Below, piece by piece: positions 56,401 through 64,000 of a DNA stretch of 64,000 nt; the first letter of the stretch is position 1, and each line of letters starts with the position of its first letter. The position numbers were made by a program, and so were the translations under genes. The notes below the pieces were generated by a model, which saw only the letters and a program-made list of their open reading frames with translations, did no database searches and was not told the DNA's origin. Location: contig OZ020252.1 in the NCBI GenBank assembly GCA_963971285.1, forward strand, positions 18,141,662-18,205,661, written 5' to 3'. The DNA comes from Astropecten irregularis. Taxonomy: Eukaryota; Echinodermata; Asteroidea; Paxillosida; Astropectinidae.

Positions 56401-58062
56401 AGGATGAAGTCAAGGCGTGGACAATACAGGTGAGGTTCCTTATTGCCCAAGGGTCTCCAGCGGTACTTACTGCGATATTGGATTTGAGTTACCCTGCTGA
56501 CCCCCTAGCTAGCTTGGTGGTCTAGTGGTTTCAACTTTGACATCTGCACTAGTAAGCAGGAGGTCGTGGGTTCGAATTCCACCCAAGCCAGTGCATGATT
56601 TTTTTTTCATGTGAACTCAAAAAGCACTGAGTATTCAGAGCTCATCCACGTCAGTGAAGGGCAAGCCTAATTTGCATAGGTTTCTATGGTAATTTGGAAA
56701 ACTAATGTTCAAATGTTGGGAGATTCATTTTGGAGCGAGGGGAATGGACGTTTAGGAAGTCCCGATGAAGGTTGACCTAACACTGTGATTTGCATGTTTA
56801 TATTCTAGCATCCATTTTGGAGTAGGTTTGGGAAAAAGATTGTCTGTTTTGAACAAGAAACTGGAGCTACAGCTTCAGTGAAGCATTTTAACAACAGCTA
56901 AGGGCCTTTGAGACTTTTTTATGCTAATGTCAATGCTTATTTACTTACAGAAAGGAACTAAAGCCCCTCAAGCCGCTGGAAAAATCCACACGGACTTTGA
57001 GAAAGGTTTCATCATGGCAGATGTCATGAAGTTTGATGACTTCAAGGAACTTGGCTCCGAGAATGAAGTTAAAGTAAGTATGCATAAATAACAGACCTAT
57101 CATCCTATAAATACAACATTACATAGAATGCAATCCTGTTGCCAATTCCTAAAGCTTCACAGCTTTTTGAATACATCTGAATTGTTGTTTTTGGTGTTTT
57201 TCTATTTCTCTGTGTTGATACTAGTACTAGATTCAAATTATGAGACAGATTCAAATTGACCAGATACCAACTACACAGAGCTGCTTATGCACACTGACCA
57301 GCTAAGCGTAGAAAGTTTTTGCTTAGCAGATGCTGGTCACTGAAACAAAATCCCATTCAGTGTGTATTGCTTCTGACATATTTTGAGCTGATTTTTGTTG
57401 AGCGTGATTGGCAATTTTTTCTTGTCTAAGCTCTTTTATAAAATTTGGGGCTAGATGACCTAGCTAGTGAGATATCACCATTAAACAACAGGAGTTATGA
57501 TTAAGTCCTGCCTTAGCCCCCCCTTCATATTTTATTCTGCTCAGGCGATCAGAAAAGTACTGAGTATACTTGAACAATTGGTAGGGTAGACCCTTAGTAT
57601 CTAATTTGATAATTCTCTTGAAGATGAACAGAACATGCTGTCCAAAACGTTGATTATACCCCCTGTTCATCTTAGAACCACGTACTCACAAAAGAGTATA
57701 CAGGGGAATGCCACTATATCAAACACCACTCTACCATTCATTTGGCTATCCCGAACATCATCCTTGGCTCCTAATTTTTATGTGCAATGTATAGGCATGC
57801 TGAACATTGTTCAATATAACAAACGACCACTATAACAAACAATTTCTGTGCATCCCAGCATGTTCCGTTATACTGCCGTTCCATTGTACATGCATGGTGT
57901 TACTTCAAATCTCCATCCCATAATTTGTATTGTTTTGTTTGTTTTTTATTGAAGGCTGCTGGGAAGTACCGCCAACAGGGCAAGACTTACATAGTTGAAG
58001 ACGGTGACATCATTCATTTCAAATTCAATGCCGGGGCGGGGCTGACCGATAAAAAGAAGTAG
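50434..58062 (+). CDS. OLA1: OLA1, Obg-like ATPase 1, complete, 12 coding exons including a 16-nt microexon
   Basis: Exons: 50434-50534, 51016-51086, 51863-51878, 52333-52389, 53092-53219, 53630-53805, 54499-54576, 54853-54950, 55687-55827, 56333-56429, 56951-57073, 57955-58062; 397 aa against 396 in human. OLA1 is a cytosolic TRAFAC-class P-loop protein that prefers ATP, tied to translation and stress control. Seen: the P-loop GLPNVGKS (residues 29-36), the Thr of FPFCTIDPNE (switch I), [20 protein letters not shown] (G3 and switch II), the family's NLSE in place of NKxD, and a C-terminal TGS domain ([25 protein letters not shown]...[14 protein letters not shown]). Without the microexon, exon 2 to exon 4 is out of frame. 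Most introns hold repeats (SINEs, MITEs). AATAAA at 58251 is the likely polyadenylation signal. Confidence 0.95.
50666..50868. mobile_element. MITE with AAAGGCCTTTTCCCACT ends in OLA1 intron 1
   Basis: TAAAGGCCTTTTCCCACTGG at the left is inverted as CAAGTGGGAAAAGGCTTTA at the right. Inside, CACCCCGGAG and CCCCGGGGTG blocks repeat. It is about 200 bp and interrupts or abuts a piece of the CGATCCTAGCAGGATCTTTC repeat at 50627-50665. Confidence 0.65.
51450..51588. mobile_element. MITE-like repeat related to the left-edge copy
   Basis: AAGCCCTATGATCGATCGTA ACTCAAGTTACG and GATAACCCA match the reverse complement of 12-57. The right end GTGAAATCGACCCCA abuts the hairpin at 51589. It lies in OLA1 intron 2. 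Confidence 0.55.
51589..51740. mobile_element. 152-bp near-perfect hairpin element in OLA1 intron 2
   Basis: The left arm GGGGCCGATTTCACTTACGC TTTGCGATCATCG then CCCAAATCCATCGCTAAACG is mirrored by CCATTTAGCGATGGATTTGG GCTTTAGCGATGATCGCAAA GC and GTGAAATCAGCCCC. The arms are about 65 bp and the loop about 15 bp. Confidence 0.88.
51863..51878 (+). CDS. OLA1: OLA1 microexon, 16 nt
   Basis: The sequence between acceptor CTGCTGGCAG and donor GTATAC is ATCCCAATGAAAATAA. With the last G of exon 2 it reads D-P-N-E-N, and its last two bases plus the first base of the next exon (52333) make Lys, giving [17 protein letters not shown]. This is the conserved OLA1 switch I segment. Skipping it, or starting the next exon at the other AG (52324), gives a stop or a frameshift. 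Confidence 0.88.
52025..52125 (+). repeat. Short direct repeats, CCACCCTGGGTTAAGTGGA
   Basis: CCACCCTGGGTTAAGTGGA, CCACCATGGGTTAAGTGGA and CCACCCTGGGTTAAG occur three times within about 85 bp of OLA1 intron 3. The origin is unknown. Confidence 0.6.
53895..53995 (-). mobile_element. tRNA-derived SINE, family B
   Basis: On the minus strand it shows a tRNA-like body with the B-box GTGGGTTCGAATCCCACCTG, then AGCACGTGATTTTTTCATGT GCACTCAAAA. The same tail (TGATTTTTTTTTCATGTGAA CTCAAAA) is at 56585-56625. It lies in OLA1 intron 6. Confidence 0.75.
54985..55142. mobile_element. Decayed inverted-repeat element in OLA1 intron 8
   Basis: GAGCTGCTAAACGGAAAGTT TCACTGAGCGACTGG at the left and TGCTTATGAGCTCTGTGAAA CTAGCCCC at the right recall the GGCCAATTTCAY...GAGCTGCTTAG family. 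TACCAGTTACCTGCAGTGAA and TTGGTTGGTAACC pair inside. Confidence 0.5.
55190..55318 (-). mobile_element. tRNA-derived SINE, family A
   Basis: GCGAACAAAGAAAACTTGAC TTGAGCTGGATTCAAACCAG CGACCTCCAG...ACCAACTGATCTAGC is the reverse complement of the 39593 copy, from body through B-box to A-box. It lies in OLA1 intron 8. Confidence 0.75.
55340..55650. mobile_element. MITE, AAAGGTA-ended family, long copy
   Basis: CATGAAATGATATGCCTGTG AAAATTTGAGCTCAATCGGA is shared (inverted) with 59820-59870. The right part GTTTCTACCAGCACCATCTT CATACCCT matches 5350-5380 inverted. It lies in OLA1 intron 8, next to exon 9. Confidence 0.75.
56220..56305 (-). mobile_element. tRNA-derived SINE, family A, truncated
   Basis: TTGAAAAGTGAACAAAGAAA then GGAGCGGGATTTGAATCAGC GACCTCCGGAATACCGTACC breaks off about 30 bp before the exon 10 acceptor of OLA1. 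Confidence 0.65.
56508..56632 (+). mobile_element. tRNA-derived SINE, family B
   Basis: AGCTTGGTGGTCTAGTGGTT (A-box side) and GTCGTGGGTTCGAATTCCAC (B-box) are followed by the body CATGTGAACTCAAAAAGCAC. It is related to the inverted copy at 53895-53995. The acceptor-stem-like ends GCTTGG and CCAAGC still pair. It lies in OLA1 intron 10. Confidence 0.75.
57283..57452. mobile_element. Decayed MITE, GCTTAGCAC family
   Basis: GAGCTGCTTATGCACACTGA and TTTGCTTAGCAGATGCTGGT at the left face TTGTCTAAGCTCTTTTATAA AATTTGGGGC at the right. It is in OLA1 intron 11. Confidence 0.5.
57701..57886. mobile_element. Pogo/Tigger-like MITE with TA duplication, OLA1 intron 11
   Basis: The left end is CAGGGGAATGCCACTATATC and the inverted right end is CAATGGAACGGCAGTATAAC. 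TA flanks both sides. The middle has ACAAACGACCACTATAACAA AC, like the copy at 58736-58908. Confidence 0.65.
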
Positions 58063-58589
58063 GGGGAACCACGAGAGAGGTGGAGCTTCAAACCAGGAAA
58101 ATTTTCCGAACCCTCTTCCGCCCTGTCAATGTGATGGCGTTCCCATTAATGACTATGTGGAATGTGTATGAGCTGTCCGCAGGCTTTATGGCTGGTGTTA
58201 TGATACTGGTCAAAAACCACAGTCTAAAGTCTTCTCTCTTTTTTTGGCTAAATAAATCTCAAATGAACATTTCTTTTTGTACTGATGACCCTTGCAATAT
58301 ATCGTATAAAAATAAGAATTTGTACATGACAATGCGAAAGATGCAGGTTTTCTTCAAGAGTGTTTTTTTCCTATTTTGTTTTGCTGCTCACATCTGTGCA
58401 AGACTTTAAGAAAAAGAATACTGTCTATTGGTTTGAACTTTATAGCTGCTTGCTTGCTTGTCTAATTCTTTTTAAAATTCGGTCCCATCTGTGAATATTT
58501 CTGACCTGTTTTTCTTTCATTCTGCTTCCAAATTAAATTCGCCCAATATACATAACAAAGTCAAACTGAGAAAGGAAATCCGTAGAAAC

Positions 58590-58718
58590 TTGCAAAACTT
58601 GATCATCAAATAACCACAAGGGAAACTGACTGAATTTTATGTCATTGAAAAGTGAACAAAGAAAAACATTGACTGGAGTGGGAATCAAACCAGTAACCTC
58701 CAGAATACAGTTAAAAGA
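58590..58718 (-). mobile_element. tRNA-derived SINE, family A
   Basis: TGATCATCAAATAACCACAA GGGAAACTGACTGAATTTTA TGTCATTGAAAAGTGAACAA is followed by GGAGTGGGAATCAAACCAGT AACCTCCAG. This is the reverse complement of the full body of the 39593 copy. Confidence 0.8.
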
Positions 58719-58735
58719 AAATGTGCTTAGATGTA

Positions 58736-58908
58736 CAGTGGAACGCCGCTATAACGAACTTGGTGGGATGCACAGATATTGTCTGTTTAAGTGGTCGTTC
58801 GTTATATTGATAATTACCCTATTGGGTATGTATTGTACACAAAAATTAGGAGCCAAGGATGATTTTCGGTTTAGCCAAATGTTCTGTATAGCGGTGTTCA
58901 TTACACTG
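58736..58908. mobile_element. Pogo/Tigger-like MITE, 173 bp, TA duplication
   Basis: CAGTGGAACGCCGCTATAAC and, inverted at the right, CAGTGTAATGAACACCGCTA TACAG; TA at 58734-58735 and 58909-58910. It abuts the SINE at 58590-58718. Confidence 0.75.
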
Positions 58909-59584
58909 TACCAGTATATAAAATATCATGTTCTTCGAGATTTTGTTAATTCCTTATGGATCAATGTGATTGAAACACATGAAGCTTCATGTGAAAATGT
59001 GGACCTGTGAGTCACTTCGCTACGGCTTGGATTTACACACAAGTCTATGGGAAAAGGCCACAGCCACTGTCAAAGATACTTATGAACATTTATGCCATTT
59101 CCAAATAAGTTTGCCACAGCTTAGTTGGTTTTGTCTCCAGAGTGTGATCATATGAAATTGAATAACAAGGGCTTAGTCGGCTGTTCAAAATTGTTGAATG
59201 GGCATTCGGCAGCATTTATTATCATCTTTTATGCAATGAAATGTTTATAGGTGTGTAATAAATGCTAGATGCGAAATACAATCCCAAGTGTTGTGTCTTT
59301 TTCAGCTTTTCAATGGAAATAGCAAACCAATTTATTTGAAATCTGTGGGACCATTGCATTGCATATTTACAGTTAGAATTATTGATACAGTACTTAATAT
59401 ACTGCTTATTACAACCAGTAACCTGTACTTCCAAAGCTTTGTCACAAATTGTCACTGAACATCGTTTTTGTTGGGGGGGGGGCGTGGTCCTTGCAGGCTC
59501 TGCCCCTTGCTTGCCCAAATTAGCCCATGATGCTTGAATTTATTTATTCCTGTTACATTTCGCGGCTTCAATCGCTTCATTCTT

Positions 59585-59938
59585 AAAGGTAGCAGGGTTG
59601 GTAACATACCCAAACAGGAATGTTCACAGTTATACGTATAACTTTCAGGGTATGAAGAATTGAAGATGGTGCTGGTAGAAACATACCCTTAGAATATTTC
59701 CGTCTGAACTGGTGTATTTATTCAGACATTAGTAAAACAACGACCGAAAACAGTTTTGATCTTGTGCCAAGATCAAAACTTCTCTTTTATAAGAAAATGT
59801 TGTCGGGTTTTTGCTATTTTCTCGTGACTCTGATGTTCGATTGAGCTCAAATTTTCACAGGCATATCATTTCATGCTGGATCAGACAAAGTGTGAGTGCT
59901 GTTCTGTGACCTTTTCCAATCATGTAATATACCTTTAA
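59585..59938. mobile_element. MITE, AAAGGTA-ended family, full-length copy
   Basis: It starts AAAGGTAGCAG and ends ATATACCTTTAA. It contains GGTATGAAGAATTGAAGATG GTGCTGGTAGAAACATACCC, CAGTTTTGATCTTGTGCCAA GATCAAAAC and AATTTTCACAGGCATATCAT. At about 350 bp it is the reference copy for this family in the window. Confidence 0.8.
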
Positions 59939-60627
59939 TCATTAATTCATTGTGAGTGCACTGCTGCCCCCCCCCCAAAAAAAATGTGAAATTAATTAAT
60001 CTCAAGTTTTAATATAACACTAGAGCCGTCCTTGTTTTGTGAATGTGCCACCTTTATGAAACCTTTTTTTAATTTGGGGTTGGAAAATCAATCGCAATTA
60101 TTTTATCAAATTACCAAGGTTTGTGCCTTTTTTTTAAAAACAATACTGAAAGTTTGTATTCTTCATGCAGCTTTGTTCGTTAGGTATATTCAATATGAAT
60201 AATGAATATAGAAATTAAAATATTTTAATTGATAAGTTTCCTCTTTAAATATTCATATGATGAATCCATTAATGGTATTACTTTAGTTTTATTCATTTCT
60301 GAAAAAGTTACAGGCACACAGAAATGTTTGTATTTCGCCGCAAATTAATTTGACACAACGACTGAGTTGTGTTTATTTTATTTCCTCCCGAAACGATAGA
60401 GGCCTAAAAACGGTAAATGTTGCGATGAGACATGCATTTTTTTTGGTAAATCACCAGTTGTTTTTTCAATTTAGTGCCGACGCTTTATATGTATAAAGAA
60501 TTTCCCTGTGTCGTTTTTTGAATAACAATTAACTTGATACCCTGTATTTATGTAAACTCGGTGATGAAGATTTCTGTTTCGGTGTACGTGCTTGTAACAT
60601 GTACACGTATGTAGTACCTTTACTATT

Positions 60628-60662
60628 GGAGGTAGAAATAGGCCTAGTCTATTTCTACCTCC
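60628..60662. repeat. Palindrome GGAGGTAGAAATAGGCCTAG
   Basis: GGAGGTAGAAATAGGCCTAG is followed by TCTATTTCTACCTCC, a 35-bp near-perfect palindrome ending in CCATG like the one at 49138-49173. Confidence 0.7.
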
Positions 60663-63600
60663 ATGCTTTACTGAAGCTCGAGTCACATTACAAAATTGTC
60701 ACTGATTCACTGTATTTTTATAGGGGCGACAAAAACCGAAATTAAATTTGACATTTTCGAAATTGAAAACAACACTGTTCGGTGGATACCTATATTTTAT
60801 TATTTTCGTCTGCCTAATCCATTATTGGCCTACCCCCGACGTGATACTCGGCGTGTTTGATGGCAGACCTGAAGGAAAATAAAATTAAAGAATTTGAGAA
60901 ACGACTGTTAATTGTGCTTGGTATAAATAAGTAGTAGGCCTACTAGATCAACATGTACAATGTTTGTACTAAATCGTTTGAGTTTATATTATTTCTTCAT
61001 TTCAGCGTTTTGTTCCCATTTCCCATGGTGGAGGGCTAGAAGTGGGCGTTTTTATTTGTGAACATGAAGGCTGATGAATTTATTCACTCAACGGTAGGCC
61101 TATCTAATTAAGTAGTCAGCCGATTTATTACGTAACAGACCTGAGCCCGCCTACAATGTGGGCTCGGTCTCGACATGGAGGTATAAGATCAAGTTTCGTT
61201 ACCAAGTAGTTTTGCCTTTTCTCGTTGTCGGGATTTATTCTCTAAATATCACTGCCGGCTAAATAATATAGGCTACTGCATGAAACTTATGATTTTTTTC
61301 TCATACCAGTCATGGGTTTATGGAGGGGACTCGGAACCCACACGTGGCTTGGTGCCTACCGATGCTACATTCATAATAAGGTTTGCTTGCCTAGCCCACT
61401 GTGTGGTTGTTTCATCTTAACCCTTGCCCCATGGTCTTTTACAGATCCACTAACTGTAAATAAGTAACCGCCCACACGACCGCCTTTATGTTCGTGGTGG
61501 ACACCCAATGGGCGGACCGCATTGGCAGTCCCAACGGCCAGCCTGCTGATAATAGTATGCGACGCGTGGTATTGCACGCGTGGCGTTGAGTGTCCCACAT
61601 GTGCACTGTGCAGTCACGACGTGTGGTTGTACACAAGTCATGTCTATGCACATACCATGTACAGTAGGCTACGTGGTATACGTGTATACTTCTTGGTTAC
61701 CATTTTATTTGGTCGTGTGCTTAACTGCGGAAAACATGTGCCATGATATATGCAGTTTCCATGGAAAATTACTCTTTGTCACCATATTATTTATAACGAA
61801 TCGTGGGCTGATTTGATATAAAAAATTTCTTCAAAAGTGGCTCTCAGAAAATCACAGCATGACTGGAAACAATTTTTTTATATTGGCAAATCAAATTTTA
61901 TTGCACACATAAGGGATAAGTTCAAGTTGCACTATTACAATGCATGTTATAGCTAGGTATTAATTTTCATATGAGAAACTAGATACAGGCAACGGCCTGC
62001 TCCGAAAAGGCCTCAGTACGTTTAATTACCTTGTCAGTTGTATGGCAGGCTGACAGCTGAGAAATTGGAATGATGAATTACATGATATAAGTTTTTCATT
62101 TATTGTATCATGTATCATGACTGTACAGTAGGCCTATATGATGCTTTGTTATGGGGATGGTAATTTTTTCGAGTATGCCGTACGGTCTATTTTCACATTT
62201 TAGAATGATTTTTAATTCGGACAACAACTTCATTGTTCCTTTTTCATATTTTGTTCCGTTCTGTTTTATTGAGATGAACGGTACCGCGGTAAACGTACCT
62301 ATAAAAAAATATTATATTCTTATATCATATAATTCAATTAATATTGTATTCATCTATAGCATACAGTGGGCTGAATGCGGCGATGGCATGCCTGTTGACT
62401 TATCCGGCCGGTTACTGGTTACACATTTTGTATAGTTCATTTTTTGCCACTTATTCGAATCACCGTCCCCAAGGAGCGGAATTGTATACAAGAGTTTTGG
62501 CCTGTTACAAGCCCCCCGCGGCTACAATTTGTCGGTAAACATCAAAGTACTGCAACAGTCACTGGCTGTGATCATTCAAGGCTTAACAATCGTAACAGCA
62601 TGGAGGCCAGGTGGCCATGACAATTTTGGTGCGTGGACAGAAAGCCGGGAATGAACAAAAACTTTTGTCCCGAGCTAGTGTGCCAAAATATGACAGTTTC
62701 CAATAAATTTATCTTGTAGCTCCTTCGATATGAGTAGTAGTACATGTACTTTGCGGTTGGTTGTTCAAGAACCCGCCCACAATTTCCTTGGAGGATATTG
62801 CACAATTTATACAAAAGCATCAGCATCACGTATAGAAAAATCTTCTTTACCAATTGTGTACATTTTTTTTTTATACAGAAGAACTGATGTTCATTTTGCC
62901 CATGCACCACGTATAATGTTTGGTTGTTTGTTCCACTTCCCAGTCATTTTACTCAAGTTTATTTTACAAAACTTGTTAAAATACATAGAGGACAAAAGTT
63001 TGGGCCTTCGGAAGCTTTGTGTTGAGGCCACTTCCCCGCCGTACGCACGGTGTCTTGTTTACCCGTATTTCGGCCCCCGTCACAGTTTCTATGACGCCCT
63101 CTTTGAACTGTGACATGTTGATTCATAAAAGGCACATAAATTATGCCAAAACGCAATCCAAGATGTAATCACTCGCGACGTGTTGCAATTTATACACGCG
63201 ATTGATGAATAGGGCAGTTGAAAACAATTTGGAAGATACCGATGGCTGCCCAAGGAGGGTTATTTGGGGGGAAACCTGTTCTTTTAGGATTTCAAAAACA
63301 GTGTCGGCAACCTGCTTTGATGTGGGAGCCGTTGGCCGGGCCGTTCCAGCCCTCAGCTGTCAATCAAGTACCCTTTGCATGGCCACTTTCATTGTGCCAG
63401 TCAGCCATTTTCTTACCCATACGCGTCGAAAGTAGTACCTCTAATAAAAAAACCCAGGCTGATTTTCACCTATTTTACTCTTTATTTTGCGTGGGAAGTA
63501 AGAATGTGACGATTTAATTTCTATATCAGAGTTTGTAATAATTTTAAAACTTTGATATTTGGGATTTGTAATTTCACTAGGGAATAGGCGGAGTGATATT

Positions 63601-63749
63601 TCTGTCTTAATGAGGGTGAGTCGGTAGTCTGAACGCACAAGTGGCGTGGTCGTAGTGCGTGTGTATACCTAAATACGATTTTTATTCATGTCTGGGCTGT
63701 CGCTTTATCAAAATAAAATCTTCACTAAAACACCGAAATTAGCCCAAAA

Positions 63750-63812
63750 ATGACGACTGTTGCTGCCTCCAGGGCACAATCGGAGTATATTCAACCCACG
63801 ACCACTACACAG
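63750..63812 (+). CDS. Probable first coding exon of an unidentified gene, partial
   Basis: ATG at 63750 (context AAAAATGA) opens MTTVAASRAQSEYIQPTTTT Q and ends at a good donor, CAG/GTAACC. A possible second exon starts at 63973 after CAGACAG and reads KMKKKIKSY in the matching phase before the window ends. I do not recognise the protein; the segment is too short to assign. The Thr-rich end and basic continuation are all that can be described. It could be a chance frame, but donor, phase and start context agree. Confidence 0.4.
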
Positions 63813-64000
63813 GTAACCAAATTTCATTTATTATTCCGTTTTCTTGACGATTTTGTGTCGGTATGTTAGAATCGTAGGCTTGGCTTAGGGTCGTTCGTTC
63901 ATAACTTCCGTGAGGGCTAACCCACACCCACACCTAAAAACCCGCCCCTAATCCGTCCCCCCAGTCAGACAGAAAATGAAGAAGAAGATCAAATCCTATG

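Larger units (their letters stand above)
58063..63749. other. OLA1 3' end and long intergenic region
   Basis: AATAAA at 58251-58256 is the likely OLA1 polyadenylation signal. Further right are a SINE (58590-58718), a pogo-like MITE (58736-58908), an AAAGGTA-family MITE (59585-59938) and a palindrome (60628-60662). In 60700-63749 I see no repeat family or coding exon that I can name; open frames up to 127 aa (62730-63113) have no domain. Confidence 0.55.

Noticed and set aside
56508..56590. Possible functional tRNA gene
   Set aside because: A- and B-box regions and pairing ends are present, but a second dispersed copy shares the same non-tRNA tail, so it is a SINE head.
62730..63113. 127-aa plus-strand frame in the right intergenic region
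   Set aside because: No domain, no splice logic and ordinary composition; likely a chance frame.
1..64000. CRISPR arrays, operons, phage or bacterial defence systems
   Set aside because: All supported genes are spliced animal genes; the only tandem arrays are simple repeats or minisatellites without spacer structure.

Overview
This is a stretch of animal nuclear genome. The genes are split into many short coding exons with GT...AG borders, the introns are long and AT-rich, and there are many short inverted-repeat transposons and tRNA-derived SINEs. There are no operons or ribosome binding sites. Gene content and protein similarity point to an invertebrate deuterostome. An echinoderm is my best guess, from the protein similarities and the frequent TAGGCCTA and ACATGTAC simple motifs, but the species cannot be settled by reading alone. 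I rebuilt each gene by joining exons so that reading phase and family homology agree at every junction; all gene models below are in phase from end to end. Layout, left to right: (1) 1-2013, minus strand: the first two coding exons of PA2G4/EBP1; the gene runs off the left edge. (2) 5058-13044, plus: a complete nine-exon GPI-anchored metallocarboxypeptidase of the carboxypeptidase M type (455 aa). (3) 14412-19658, minus, tail to tail with the carboxypeptidase: a four-exon gene for a 1082-aa protein that is mostly low-complexity, with two SH3 domains at the C-terminus; I cannot assign it to a named family. (4) 21171-28322, plus, head to head with the SH3 gene: a complete Golgi reassembly stacking protein (GORASP/GRASP, 384 aa), with a 16-bp minisatellite in intron 1. 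(5) 31118-35596, plus: a three-exon THAP9-like gene (900 aa) that keeps a full THAP zinc finger and all the P-element-type catalytic acids; nested MITEs sit in its first intron. (6) 38594-43290, minus: nine-exon CWC25, a spliceosome factor (575 aa). (7) 44491-45720, plus, head to head with CWC25: death-associated protein 1 (DAP, 106 aa). (8) 50434-58062, plus: OLA1, the Obg-like ATPase (397 aa), which is in frame only if a 16-nt microexon at 51863-51878 is included. (9) 63750 to the right edge: a probable first exon of an unidentified gene. The genes are unrelated housekeeping and cell-surface functions and do not form a pathway: translation and growth control (PA2G4, OLA1), Golgi structure (GORASP), splicing (CWC25), autophagy control (DAP), peptide trimming at the cell surface (CPM-like), a probable SH3 adaptor, and a transposase-derived DNA-binding protein. 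The space between and within genes is dominated by short non-autonomous DNA transposons (at least eight inverted-repeat families, several with clear target-site duplications), at least two tRNA-derived SINE families, one LINE fragment, and simple repeats. I did not find a novel defence-like or biosynthetic system. The most interesting items are the OLA1 microexon, the intact P-type transposase gene with its nested insertions, the unassigned tandem-SH3 protein, and TTTG-rich tracts at several 3' splice sites.
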